From NCBI RefSeq assembly GCF_037029465.1, contig NZ_JAYMEM010000026.1, positions 248,001 through 312,000 on the forward strand: a stretch of DNA of 64,000 bases, given 5' to 3'. The notes beneath the pieces are model-generated. The model saw nothing but the letters and a program-made list of their open reading frames with translations, searched no databases and had not been told where the DNA came from. Numbering within the stretch: position 1 is the stretch's first letter; the number at the start of each line of letters is the position of its first letter. Positions 8,732-17,116 of this stretch are shown piece by piece. The DNA is from Mesoflavibacter sp037029465. GTDB lineage: Bacteria; Bacteroidota; Bacteroidia; Flavobacteriales; Flavobacteriaceae. Both the position numbers and the translations under genes were made by a program.

Positions 8732-8816
8732 CGGAGAAAGAGGGATTCGAACCCCCGGAGGTGTGACCCTCAACAGTTTTCAAGACTGCCGCATTCGACC
8801 ACTCTGCCATTTCTCC
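8732..8816 (-). tRNA. tRNA-Ser (UGA)
   Basis: An 85-base class II tRNA read on the minus strand. The acceptor arm GGAGAAA pairs with TTTCTCC; the D-arm contains GCAGAGTGGTC; the anticodon stem-loop CAGTCTTGAAAACTG places anticodon TGA at 8780-8782. A long variable arm follows, as expected for serine, and the T-arm has GGTTCGAATCC. CCA is not encoded. It decodes UCA and related serine codons. A hairpin terminator follows directly and a -7 promoter box precedes it. Confidence 0.96.
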
Positions 8817-8826
8817 TTAGCGGATG

Positions 8827-8834
8827 CAAATATA
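8827..8834 (-). promoter_or_regulatory. -7 box of the tRNA-Ser promoter
   Basis: Leftward TATATTTG (then C), an exact TAnnTTTG box ending 10 bases before the tRNA 5' end. No TTG is seen at the usual distance. Confidence 0.55.
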
Positions 8835-8922
8835 GAAACTTTTTTTAATAAATAAACTAAATTTCACGAATTATTTAGAAGTTATTATCTTTTAAAACTA
8901 TAAATAATTGTAAATAAGAAAA

Positions 8923-10455
8923 CTAACAATTTAAAATTATTGAAGCATTTTTTTCTGTAAGCATAGAACCTTTTGATTTTAGGTTGTCATGCCAGCTAAA
9001 AGCTTCAGTTAAGACATGAGGTGTATGTCCACCAGCTAATAAAGCTTTGGCGTAATACTCTTTCATTTGTTGTTTATAAATTGGATGCACACAGTTTTCT
9101 ATAATTACATCTGCTCTTTCTTTAGGAGATAAGCCTCTTAGGTCAGCTAGACCTTGTTCTGTTACTAAAATATCTACATCATGTTCTGTATGATCTGTGT
9201 GTGATACCATTGGAACAACATGAGATATGGTGTCTCTTTTAGAAATAGAAGGACAGACAAAAAAGCTTAAATATGCGTTTCTAGCAAAATCCCCAGAACC
9301 GCCAATGCCATTCATCATTTTTGTGCCTAAAATATGTGTAGAGTTTACATTGCCATAAATATCAAATTCTATTGCAGTATTTATTGCAATAATCCCTAAA
9401 CGTCTAATTACTTCGGCAGCATTACTAATATTTTGAGGTCTTAATACTAGTTTTTCTTTATAGGAATCAAAATTTTTAATCATATGATCATAGCAAGAAT
9501 TTGATACCGTAATAGATGAAGCTGAAGCAAAATCTAATTTTCCAGTATCAAATAGCTCGAAAGTGCTGTCTTGTAGTACTTCAGAATACATTGTTAAATT
9601 TTCAAAAGAACTGTTTTTAAATCCAGAAAGTACAGCATTAGCAATTTTACCAATACCTGCTTGTAACGGTAAAAGACTTTTGGTAAGTCTACCGCAGTTT
9701 ACTTCATCTTCAAGAAAATTTAAAATATGATTAGCTATATTGGTAGTGATTTCATCTGGTTCTGAAATCCTAGCTTCGCTATCAGGTTTTTCTGTAAAGA
9801 CTATTGCTTTTACTTTGTTTTGATCTACTTTAATAAAAGGTGTACCTATTCGGTCATCTGGGTTGCAAATATTTATAGGTTTTCGGTTTGGATAGGCATC
9901 ATGTGTGTAAATATCATGAATATCTTTAAATGTGGTTGGTAAAGCTGTGTTTATTTCTACTATAACAGTTTTAGCTAAAGCAATAAAAGTTGCAGAGTTA
10001 CCTACTGATGTTGTTGGAATAATATAGCCTTCTTTAGTAAAACCAACAGCTTCAACAATAGCTACATCAATGTTGCCTAATTGATTATTTTCAAATTGTT
10101 CTGCTGTTTCACTTAAATGTTGGTCTATATATAAAACTTCACCATTATTTATTGCTTTTCGTAATGTTGAATCTGCTTGAAAAGGCATTCTTTTATGTAA
10201 TGCTTTGTTTTTAGCTAAATCGGCGTCTGTGGTATAGCCTAGGGATGCACCGGTGATTAATGAAATTTTTATATCTTCTGTTTCTGCTCTTTTGGCTACA
10301 GCAGGTAATACAGCTTTGCTATCTCCAGCTTTAGTAAATCCACTTACGCCTACTACTGCATTTTTTTTGATTAATTGAGAAGCTTCTTCTGCTGTAAATA
10401 TTTTTTTTAAATAATTATCATATTGTATTCTTTCTACATTTTCTCTATTTATCAT
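8923..10455 (-). CDS. Acetyl-CoA hydrolase/CoA-transferase (succinyl-CoA:acetate type)
   Basis: The 510-residue product belongs to the class I CoA-transferase family of Ach1, Cat1, ScpC and AarC. It transfers CoA between acetate, succinate or propionate by a glutamyl-CoA thioester. The likely catalytic Glu is Glu292 in 'YSEVLQD', at the same place as Glu294 of Acetobacter AarC by my recollection. Other hallmarks are 'GVSGFTKAGD' near the N-terminus, 'LPLQAGIGKIANAVL', 'GIGGSGDFARNAYLS', 'VSHTDHTEHDVDILVTEQG' and 'LADLRGLSPKERA'. It is divergent from an AraC-family regulator across a 137 bp region with two inverted repeats, which suggests control by that regulator. Preferred acids cannot be told from sequence. 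Confidence 0.92.
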   Translation of the reverse strand: MINRENVERIQYDNYLKKIFTAEEASQLIKKNAVVGVSGFTKAGDSKAVLPAVAKRAETEDIKISLITGASLGYTTDADLAKNKALHKRMPFQADSTLRKAINNGEVLYIDQHLSETAEQFENNQLGNIDVAIVEAVGFTKEGYIIPTTSVGNSATFIALAKTVIVEINTALPTTFKDIHDIYTHDAYPNRKPINICNPDDRIGTPFIKVDQNKVKAIVFTEKPDSEARISEPDEITTNIANHILNFLEDEVNCGRLTKSLLPLQAGIGKIANAVLSGFKNSSFENLTMYSEVLQDSTFELFDTGKLDFASASSITVSNSCYDHMIKNFDSYKEKLVLRPQNISNAAEVIRRLGIIAINTAIEFDIYGNVNSTHILGTKMMNGIGGSGDFARNAYLSFFVCPSISKRDTISHVVPMVSHTDHTEHDVDILVTEQGLADLRGLSPKERADVIIENCVHPIYKQQMKEYYAKALLAGGHTPHVLTEAFSWHDNLKSKGSMLTEKNASIILNC

Positions 10456-10495
10456 TTTTATATTTTTTTGTGTTTATTTATTACTAATAGTTAGG

Positions 10496-10573
10496 ATATA
10501 TCATTTAAAATTGATGATATATTAATATTGGTTGCAATTTATATATTTGCTATATTGTCAAAATATCACAATA
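10496..10573. promoter_or_regulatory. Two inverted repeats and a -7 box between divergent genes
   Basis: The CoA-transferase/AraC intergenic region has ATATATCAT (10496-10504) mirrored after nine bases by ATGATATAT (10514-10522), and TATTGT (10553-10558) mirrored after nine bases by ACAATA (10568-10573). A rightward TATATTTG box (10542-10549) lies between them, 43 bases before the AraC start codon. Equal spacers suggest a dimeric regulator, plausibly the adjacent AraC protein. This is inference from position. Confidence 0.5.
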
Positions 10574-10592
10574 AGACATTTATTTATTCATT

Positions 10593-11417
10593 TTGGACAA
10601 GTATATTAATTTAGCAAATAATTCATCAAAATATTACCTCACAGAAGTTGATAAAAAAGAAAAAGATATTTACTGTCATCATGATTTAATGGGAGAAAAT
10701 TTTATCGAAACCCATAAACATGATAAAGCACAGTTTTTGTATACAGAAGGTGGTTTGGTGTATGTAAAAACTAGTAGTCAGACTTATTTTTTGCCAGCAA
10801 GACACTATATGTGGATACCTGCAGGTATAACGCATAGTATTTATCCAAGTTCTCCAGAAGTTAAAATGAGAAACCTTTATTTTCCTGTGAAAAACGAAGA
10901 AAATATTTTTTATTCACAAGAAGGAATTTATCCAGTAAATAATTTATTGTTACAAATGTTGTTATTTACTAAACAATGGAAGGGGAATATAAAAAAGTCT
11001 CAAAAAGATAAATATCCAATAGTTTTAGCATTAAAAGTCTTATTACCTCAATTGTCTAAACAACCACTATTACTTAATCTTCCTCAACCAAAAGATGAAC
11101 GCTTGATTAAAATTTCTGAATATCTTTTAGAAAACTTACATAAGGAATTAAAAAGTACTTCGATTGCAACTCATTTTAATATGAGTAGTAAAACCCTTTA
11201 TAGGTTATTTAAAAAGGACGTTCAGATTTCTTTTATACAGTATTATACTCTTTTACGTATGTTTAAGGCTTTAGAGTTTTTGTTAACACAACAATTTACA
11301 ATAGCTGAAGTTGCTTTAAAAGTTGGATATAATAGTGTGCCTACTTTTAGCAATACATTTACTAAAATAATAGGAAAAAGACCATCTGCTTATATCACTA
11401 TCAACGAAATATATTGA
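10593..11417 (+). CDS. AraC family transcriptional regulator
   Basis: The 274-residue protein has an N-terminal cupin sensor domain (about 25-110, with 'ETHKHDKAQFLYTEGGLVYV' and 'WIPAGITHSIYPSS' typical of AraC cupin_6-like regulators) and a C-terminal double helix-turn-helix (about 175-272). The second HTH carries 'TIAEVALKVGYNSVPTFSNTF' and 'GKRPSAY', the classical AraC signature. It should sense a small effector and regulate nearby genes, most likely the divergent CoA-transferase. The nitroreductase gene follows at 59 bp and has its own -7 box, so cotranscription is uncertain. Confidence 0.9.
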   Translation: MDKYINLANNSSKYYLTEVDKKEKDIYCHHDLMGENFIETHKHDKAQFLYTEGGLVYVKTSSQTYFLPARHYMWIPAGITHSIYPSSPEVKMRNLYFPVKNEENIFYSQEGIYPVNNLLLQMLLFTKQWKGNIKKSQKDKYPIVLALKVLLPQLSKQPLLLNLPQPKDERLIKISEYLLENLHKELKSTSIATHFNMSSKTLYRLFKKDVQISFIQYYTLLRMFKALEFLLTQQFTIAEVALKVGYNSVPTFSNTFTKIIGKRPSAYITINEIY

Positions 11418-11476
11418 TGTTAAAATCTCTTTAGGTATTTAATGATTATTTTTGGCCTCAAAATAATATAGATGAT

Positions 11477-12106
11477 ATGAATACAACATCATTATTAAAA
11501 TGGAGATACGCAACTAAACAATTTGATCCATCTAAAATAATATCTTCAGATAAATTACAAATTATAAAAGAAGCATTTAACCTAACAGCAACAAGTTATG
11601 GTTTACAGCCCATCAAATTATTAATAGTAAGAACAAAAGAGATTAAAGAACAATTAAAAGTAGCAGCGTTTAATCAGTCTCAACTTACTGATGCTTCAGA
11701 TGTTTTAGTCTTTTGTATTGACACAGCAATAGACGCTTCGTATGTAGAAGATTACTTTAAATTAGTGAAAGAAAAACGAAGCACGCCAGATGAAATTTTA
11801 AAACCATATCAAGAGTTTTTGACTAATCACTTTAACACTATTACAGAAGATGAAAAGCTTAATTGGGCAACAAAACAAGCTTATTTAGCAATGGGAAATC
11901 TATTGACAGTTTGTGCTATAGAGCAGATTGACGCCTGTCCGATGGAAGGATTTAGTCCAGAAAAAACCGATGAAATTTTAGAATTAGATAAGCAAAATCT
12001 TAAAAGTGTCTTGCTAATGCCTATCGGTTATCGATCTGAAGATGATTTTATGGCAAGCTTAAAAAAGGTAAGAAAACCTTTAGAAGATATGGTTCTTACT
12101 AGATAA
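11477..12106 (+). CDS. NAD(P)H-dependent nitroreductase family oxidoreductase
   Basis: The 209-residue flavoprotein is of the NfsB/YdjA-like nitroreductase family (FMN-binding, homodimeric). Hallmarks are the N-terminal 'LLKWRYATKQFDP', 'ATSYGLQPIKLLIV', 'FNQSQLTDASDVLVFC', 'WATKQAYLAMGNLLTVCAIEQIDACPMEGF' and the C-terminal 'MPIGYRSEDD'. Physiological substrates are probably quinones, flavins or nitro compounds; the sequence does not tell. A TATTTTTG box at 11447-11454 lies 22 bases before the start. Confidence 0.88.
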   Translation: MNTTSLLKWRYATKQFDPSKIISSDKLQIIKEAFNLTATSYGLQPIKLLIVRTKEIKEQLKVAAFNQSQLTDASDVLVFCIDTAIDASYVEDYFKLVKEKRSTPDEILKPYQEFLTNHFNTITEDEKLNWATKQAYLAMGNLLTVCAIEQIDACPMEGFSPEKTDEILELDKQNLKSVLLMPIGYRSEDDFMASLKKVRKPLEDMVLTR

Positions 12107-12144
12107 AAAGACTTAAATAGCTTTTTTAAAACAAATTTTTAAAA

Positions 12145-12181
12145 GGTCATGACTTTATGTTATGACGCTTTTTTTTTCTTC
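12145..12181 (+). terminator. Weak rho-independent terminator
   Basis: GTCATGA / TTATGAC stem with a 7-base loop (one mismatch), followed by GC and nine T, 39 bp after the nitroreductase stop codon. Confidence 0.5.
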
Positions 12182-12191
12182 TTATTAATAG

Positions 12192-12199
12192 TAAATTTG
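12192..12199 (+). promoter_or_regulatory. -7 box of the aminotransferase gene
   Basis: TAAATTTG, an exact TAnnTTTG match, 20 bases before the start codon at 12220. Confidence 0.45.
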
Positions 12200-12219
12200 A
12201 AACTAACTAAATAAAAATT

Positions 12220-13413
12220 ATGCCAGGATTTGAAAGCTTTGGTGATGCAGAGCGAAAAGAAGTACAAGACGTTTTAGATAACGGAATATTAATGCGTTAC
12301 GGTTTTGATGCCATGCGTAATGGTCACTATAAAGCAAAATCTTTAGAAGAAGAATTACAGTCTACACTTCAAGTTAAACACGCTCAATTAGTAACTAACG
12401 GTACAGCAGCAGTTTCTACGTCTTTAGCAATTGCAGGAGTTGGAGCAGGAGATGAGGTTATTGTACCCTGTTTTACATTTGTTGCAACTTTTGAAGCTAT
12501 TATGATGCTTGGTGCTATACCAGTTTTAGTTGATATAGATAATACTTTGACTTTAGATCCTGAAGCTGTAAAAAAAGCAATTTCACCAAAAACAAAAGCT
12601 ATAATGCCGGTTCATATGTGCGGTAGTATGGCAGATTTAGATGCTTTAAAAGAAATTTGTACAACTCATAATTTAATACTTGCAGAAGATGCATGTCAAG
12701 CAATTGGAGGTACTTACAATGGAAAATATCTTGGTACTTACGGAGATGTTGGCTGCTTATCTTTCGATTTTGTAAAAACAATAACTTGTGGAGAAGGAGG
12801 AGCAGTACTAACTAATAACTCTGAGTTTGCTAAATACGCAGATCAATTTAGTGATCACGGTCATGATCATATTGGTAATGATAGAGGTGCAGAATCTCAT
12901 CCTGTATTGGGTTATAATTTTAGAATTTCTGAACTTAATGCAGCGGTTGGATTAGCTCAAGTAAGACGGTTGAAAGATTTTATAGCAATACAGAAGAAAA
13001 ACTATACTATTTTAAGAGAAGCATTATCCGAAATTGATGAAGTTACTTTTAGAACAGTTCCAGAAGGAGGAGAAGAAAGCTATGCTTTTCTTAATTTTTA
13101 TCTACCAAATCTAGAAACTACTAGAAAAGTGATTACAGCTTTTAAAAATAATGGAGTTGATGGTTGTTTTCATTATTACGATAATAACTGGCATTATGTT
13201 CGTAAATGGGAACATTTAAAAGATATAAAAACGCTTTATCCTGTTTCAAATGAAGTAAAAGAAGGTCTGTCTTATTTAAAAGAGAAAACGTTTGATCAAT
13301 CTGATCATTTTATTGGTAGAAATATTTCTTGTTTAATAAAATTATCTTGGACAGAAGAAGAAGTAAAACAAAGAGCCAAATTAATGGCTCAAGCTATAAA
13401 AGATTCACTTTAG
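12220..13413 (+). CDS. DegT/DnrJ/EryC1/StrS aminotransferase, KdnA-like
   Basis: The 397-residue PLP enzyme is a fold-type I sugar aminotransferase. 'TNGTAAVSTSL' binds the PLP phosphate, 'EDACQAIGGTY' supplies the Asp that contacts the ring nitrogen, and the Schiff-base lysine is in 'LSFDFVKTITCGEGG' (about residue 188). The segments 'DHGHDHIGNDRGAE' and 'YDNNWHYVRKWEHLK' are those I associate with KdnA, the enzyme that aminates C8 of 3-deoxy-manno-octulosonate to make Kdo8N for lipopolysaccharide. Its partner oxidase KdnB (an iron alcohol dehydrogenase) is not in this window, so the role stays a hypothesis. The 3' end overlaps the convergent ribB gene by 4 bp. Confidence 0.85.
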   Translation: MPGFESFGDAERKEVQDVLDNGILMRYGFDAMRNGHYKAKSLEEELQSTLQVKHAQLVTNGTAAVSTSLAIAGVGAGDEVIVPCFTFVATFEAIMMLGAIPVLVDIDNTLTLDPEAVKKAISPKTKAIMPVHMCGSMADLDALKEICTTHNLILAEDACQAIGGTYNGKYLGTYGDVGCLSFDFVKTITCGEGGAVLTNNSEFAKYADQFSDHGHDHIGNDRGAESHPVLGYNFRISELNAAVGLAQVRRLKDFIAIQKKNYTILREALSEIDEVTFRTVPEGGEESYAFLNFYLPNLETTRKVITAFKNNGVDGCFHYYDNNWHYVRKWEHLKDIKTLYPVSNEVKEGLSYLKEKTFDQSDHFIGRNISCLIKLSWTEEEVKQRAKLMAQAIKDSL

Positions 13414-14561
13414 TAGTTAACATACTCTACAATTTCTAACCCATAACCAATCATTCCTACACGTTTGGTTTGTTGTGAGTTAGAAATTAATTTTAACTTA
13501 TGAATATTTAAATCATGAAGTATTTGGGCTCCAATCCCAAAGTCTTTATTGTCCATTGCTATAGCAGGAGCTTTTGCAATTTTATTAGGTACTTGTTTTT
13601 CTTTTAAAACCGATAGACGTTGTAATAAATTCATACTTTCAGCTTGTTGATTAATAAATAAAATAGCGCCTTTACCTTCTTTATTAATCACCTTAAACAT
13701 ATTGTCTAATTTTTGGTCAGCATTATTAGTTAACGTGCCTAAAATGTCATTATTAACTAAAGTTGAATTTACTCTTGTTAATACTTCATCTTTACTGGTC
13801 CAATCACCTTTAGTTAGTGCAATATGTACTTGATTATTTGTGGTTTGTTGGTAAGCTCTTAGACGATAATTTCCAAAACGAGTTTCGATATTAAAATCTT
13901 CTTTTTTAAGAATTAAAGAGTCGTGCTCCATACGGTAAGCCACTAAATCTTCAATTGAAACAATTTTTAAATCAAACTTTTTTGCCACTTCCATTAGCTG
14001 TGGTAAGCGTGCCATAGTACCATCTTCATTCATTATCTCGACAATAACACCTGCAGGTTCTAATCCAGCAAGCCTAGCAAAATCTATTGCAGCTTCTGTA
14101 TGACCAGTACGTCTTAAAACACCACCTTCTTTGGCAACTAAAGGAAAAATATGACCTGGTCTAGCTAAATCATAAGGTTTTGTATCTGGGTTTATTAAAG
14201 CTTGAACGGTTTTAGATCTATCTGCAGCAGAAATACCTGTTGTTACACCTTGACCTTTTAAATCTACCGAAACTGTAAACGCAGTTTCCATATGGTCAGT
14301 GTTATTAGTGACCATCATGTGTAGATTTAAATCGTTACATCTGTTTTCGGTAAGTGGTGCACAGATTAATCCGCGACCATGTGTTGCCATAAAGTTGATC
14401 ATCTCAGGTGTAACAAGCTCTGCTGCAGCTAAAAAGTCACCTTCATTTTCTCTGTCTTCATCATCAACAACTATAATTACTTTTCCTGCTTTAATATCTT
14501 GAATAGCTTCTTCTATAGTGTTTAATTTTACGTCTACTGCGCTAACTGTTTTTGTGCTCAT
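13410..14561 (-). CDS. ribB: 3,4-dihydroxy-2-butanone 4-phosphate synthase with degenerate GTP cyclohydrolase II domain
   Basis: The N-terminal domain (about 1-210) is a full DHBP synthase, which converts ribulose 5-phosphate to the four-carbon riboflavin precursor. It has 'VVDDEDRENEGDF' (31-43), 'HGRGLICAPL', 'RPGHIFPL' and 'RRTGHTEAA'. The C-terminal domain (about 220-383) aligns in outline with GTP cyclohydrolase II but lacks the zinc cysteines (C-x10-C-x-C) and the R-x-E-G-R loop; the corresponding places read 'STLVNNDILGTL' and 'INQQAES'. The second domain is therefore unlikely to be active as GCH II. It is the last gene of the lptF/lolA/ftsK block and has a TATCTTTG box at 14578-14585 of its own. 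Confidence 0.9.
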   Translation of the reverse strand: MSTKTVSAVDVKLNTIEEAIQDIKAGKVIIVVDDEDRENEGDFLAAAELVTPEMINFMATHGRGLICAPLTENRCNDLNLHMMVTNNTDHMETAFTVSVDLKGQGVTTGISAADRSKTVQALINPDTKPYDLARPGHIFPLVAKEGGVLRRTGHTEAAIDFARLAGLEPAGVIVEIMNEDGTMARLPQLMEVAKKFDLKIVSIEDLVAYRMEHDSLILKKEDFNIETRFGNYRLRAYQQTTNNQVHIALTKGDWTSKDEVLTRVNSTLVNNDILGTLTNNADQKLDNMFKVINKEGKGAILFINQQAESMNLLQRLSVLKEKQVPNKIAKAPAIAMDNKDFGIGAQILHDLNIHKLKLISNSQQTKRVGMIGYGLEIVEYVNY

Positions 14562-14577
14562 TACCTTAAAATTTGTG

Positions 14578-14585
14578 CAAAGATA
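14578..14585 (-). promoter_or_regulatory. -7 box upstream of ribB
   Basis: Leftward TATCTTTG, exact TAnnTTTG, 16 bases before the ribB start in the 48 bp gap to lptF. No TTG partner is visible. Confidence 0.45.
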
Positions 14586-14609
14586 AGCTATTTTTAAGCT
14601 TTTATAGGT

Positions 14610-16463
14610 TTAAGAATTGATTTTTAGATTTCTATTAACATGAATAATAGGATAGAGGATAAAACCTAATATTTTAAATAAAAGTGTCTCTTTAGTTTTA
14701 TTTAAAGTTTTAAGTATTTTACTGTAGTGCCTAAATGTTTTTATATAGTTAAAAATAAGAACTATATAAGATATTGCACTAATCTGTATTCCAGCTTCTG
14801 CTAATTGTGGTAACTTATTGTTTTTGAAAACAAAATATAAGATGAATAAAACTAGAGCTAAAACGAATGTTATTAAGCTAATTTTTGAAAGGGTTTTAAA
14901 GTCTTTCAATAAGCTTTTGTCTATTTCTTTAACTTCAGTTTTTGTAGTTGTTTCTGGTGTTGTTTCGCCTAAAGCTTCTGCTATTAATGCTCTTTTTTTA
15001 TCATCTTTAGAAGGTTGAGAGCTTATTTTTTTATTTCCAAATTTAGAATTGTACCATTTTTTTATTGGTACAGTTATATGGTCAAACTCAAATAAACCTC
15101 TATCAGCTGTTGCACGTTTAGTTAAAAACACACTTAAGGGCAACATAATTAGTGTTGAAAACCATGCGGAGAGAGCAGGATTTAATTTTCCGTTTTTTGC
15201 ACTATTTTCTGCAAATAGCCCGATAAAGTGATACGTTAAAAACAGCACAATTGCTATTACCATTGGTAGTCCTAAACCACCTTTACGTATTAAGGCTCCT
15301 AATGGTGCACCAACAAAAAATAGTATAATACAAGCAACAGCTAAAGCAAACTTTTTGTGTAATTCTATACCATGTTTATTAATCCATATAGCCTTGTTTT
15401 TAAGGTTTTTTTCTTTGGAAGTCATTATTTGTTTAGTGCTAGAAACATTGTTTACAGCATAATCTAATAATTGTACCTTAAATCTGGTGTCAAAGAGGTC
15501 TAATAATGGTCCTTCGTATATAGTATCTTTTTTTGACTTTAAAGAGATGTTTAGGGTAGCAATGTTTGTTCTATTATACATGGATTTAGAAAACTCCATG
15601 ACATTATCTTGTCTTTCTAATTTAAGAGAATCTAAAGTGTGATTTAGCTCTGCTATATTTAACATCGTGTATTTATTATCAACATTTTTTTCGTCTAAAT
15701 CTACATTATTTAGCTCTGTTAAATCAATGTTCATAATGTGCTTCTTAAACTCACTTTTAACAAATGGTTTTTTCTGGCGGTCTTTTAGTTTTTTGGGAGG
15801 TGTATCATCATAATAATACCCATCATAAAGAATTAGTTTTAGTATGTTAGAATCTTCATCACTTGCTAATTCTCCCGTTTCGGCAATTATAACAGTATGG
15901 TTTCCTGCAACTCTAGTACTACTTTTTTTATGTATAGTAACACCTTTTAAAAACTTACCGTTTTCGCCACTTTTTTCTTCAACTTTAATATTAAAATTAT
16001 CACCAATGTCGTTAAACTGTCCTTCTGCTATTGCCATAGCTGGTTTAACTTTGGCTATATTTTTTCTTAAGTTATGGCTTTCGTAATGTGCCCAAGGAAT
16101 AACATTATTACTAAAGAAAAAAGTTGTTATAGATAGAATAAATATGAAAACGCCTAAACCAGACATTGCTCTTTGAAGAGAAATACCTGTACTTTTCATT
16201 GCTGCAAACTCATAGTTTTCAGCAAAACTACCAAAAACCATAATTGATGATAGTAATATGGTAAGTGGTAAAATTAAAGGAATTAGCGTAGGTGTTATAT
16301 ACATTAAAAACTTAAGAATAGTCACTAAATCTAAGTCTTTACCTGCTAATTCTTTAATGTATAACCATATGGCTTGTAAAACAAAAATCAGCATGAGTAT
16401 AACAAACACGCTGATAAAAGTTTTTAGGTAAGATGTTAATATGTATCTATCTAATATTTTCAC
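14610..16463 (-). CDS. LptF/LptG family permease
   Basis: This is an inner-membrane half of the LptB2FG exporter, which lifts lipopolysaccharide out of the inner membrane. The 617-residue protein has the family layout: three N-terminal membrane helices (about 12-35, 50-75, 98-118), a large periplasmic domain (about 120-365), then three helices (about 369-447). 'EYEFAAMKSTGIS' is the coupling helix that contacts LptB. After this it has a charged linker (450-510) and two further predicted helices (about 523-570) not found in the usual 360-500-residue proteins. It starts 8 bp after lolA, which fits a joint role in envelope lipid transport. Confidence 0.9.
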   Translation of the reverse strand: MKILDRYILTSYLKTFISVFVILMLIFVLQAIWLYIKELAGKDLDLVTILKFLMYITPTLIPLILPLTILLSSIMVFGSFAENYEFAAMKSTGISLQRAMSGLGVFIFILSITTFFFSNNVIPWAHYESHNLRKNIAKVKPAMAIAEGQFNDIGDNFNIKVEEKSGENGKFLKGVTIHKKSSTRVAGNHTVIIAETGELASDEDSNILKLILYDGYYYDDTPPKKLKDRQKKPFVKSEFKKHIMNIDLTELNNVDLDEKNVDNKYTMLNIAELNHTLDSLKLERQDNVMEFSKSMYNRTNIATLNISLKSKKDTIYEGPLLDLFDTRFKVQLLDYAVNNVSSTKQIMTSKEKNLKNKAIWINKHGIELHKKFALAVACIILFFVGAPLGALIRKGGLGLPMVIAIVLFLTYHFIGLFAENSAKNGKLNPALSAWFSTLIMLPLSVFLTKRATADRGLFEFDHITVPIKKWYNSKFGNKKISSQPSKDDKKRALIAEALGETTPETTTKTEVKEIDKSLLKDFKTLSKISLITFVLALVLFILYFVFKNNKLPQLAEAGIQISAISYIVLIFNYIKTFRHYSKILKTLNKTKETLLFKILGFILYPIIHVNRNLKINS

Positions 16464-16471
16464 TTAGAAAA

Positions 16472-17113
16472 TTAATCTAATTTATTGATGTAGTAATCTT
16501 TATACTTTTCTTTGTCAAAAGTAAATAAGGATTTTGATAATGTTTCGTTAGTTTTAAAAGAATTAACAGTTAAGGTTGTTTTTGTACCGTTCTTGCCAAT
16601 TTCAATTAATCTGTAAATATTTTTTGTTTTTACATCTATACCTAAAAGCACATATTTAATTTCTGAAGAAGAATCTATCGGGGTTAACTTAACAAACTGT
16701 ATTTTTCTTCCTTGTACATTTTGCTCAATGTCCATTTTGTATGTAAAACCATCTTTGTAAAAGCTAAGCATTTTACTTGGTGTAATGGTATTTTTATCTT
16801 CATTTGAAGCTTTAGATATCGTTACCTCTTCGTCTTCAGGACTAATACTGTATAAATTTAGTCCATCAAAAATACGTGTAATGCCTAATATGTTAAGTCT
16901 ATATTTTTCACCTTCCATAATAACATCACCACGTGTTTCTTGTTTAATGTTTTCTTCTGTATTTTCTAAAACATACTTAAAGTCAATGCTTATGTTTTTA
17001 TAGCTTTTAGCTTTTGTAGACACTTCATCTAACAAAGCTTTAGCATTTGCATCTTGAGCATAAGTAGTTAAAGTAAAAATGGTACTTAAAAAAAGGAATA
17101 ATAACTTTTTCAT
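16472..17113 (-). CDS. lolA: Outer-membrane lipoprotein carrier protein, LolA family
   Basis: LolA is a periplasmic chaperone that ferries lipoproteins from the LolCDE complex to the outer membrane. The 213-residue product has a signal peptide (about 1-19, TYA-QDA), then a half-barrel domain with 'IKQETRGDVIMEGEKYRLNILG', 'RIFDGLNLYSISPEDEEVTI' and 'TITPSKMLSFYKDGF', the Bacteroidota form of the LolA fold. It sits 3 bp after ftsK and 8 bp before lptF on the same strand, so the three are almost certainly one transcript. Confidence 0.9.
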   Translation of the reverse strand: MKKLLFLFLSTIFTLTTYAQDANAKALLDEVSTKAKSYKNISIDFKYVLENTEENIKQETRGDVIMEGEKYRLNILGITRIFDGLNLYSISPEDEEVTISKASNEDKNTITPSKMLSFYKDGFTYKMDIEQNVQGRKIQFVKLTPIDSSSEIKYVLLGIDVKTKNIYRLIEIGKNGTKTTLTVNSFKTNETLSKSLFTFDKEKYKDYYINKLD

Positions 17114-17116
17114 TTT

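Noticed and set aside
14299..14502. Rightward frame opposite ribB and similar frames opposite ftsK, katG, sdaA and others
   Set aside because: All are shadows of well-supported genes on the opposite strand with unlikely composition.
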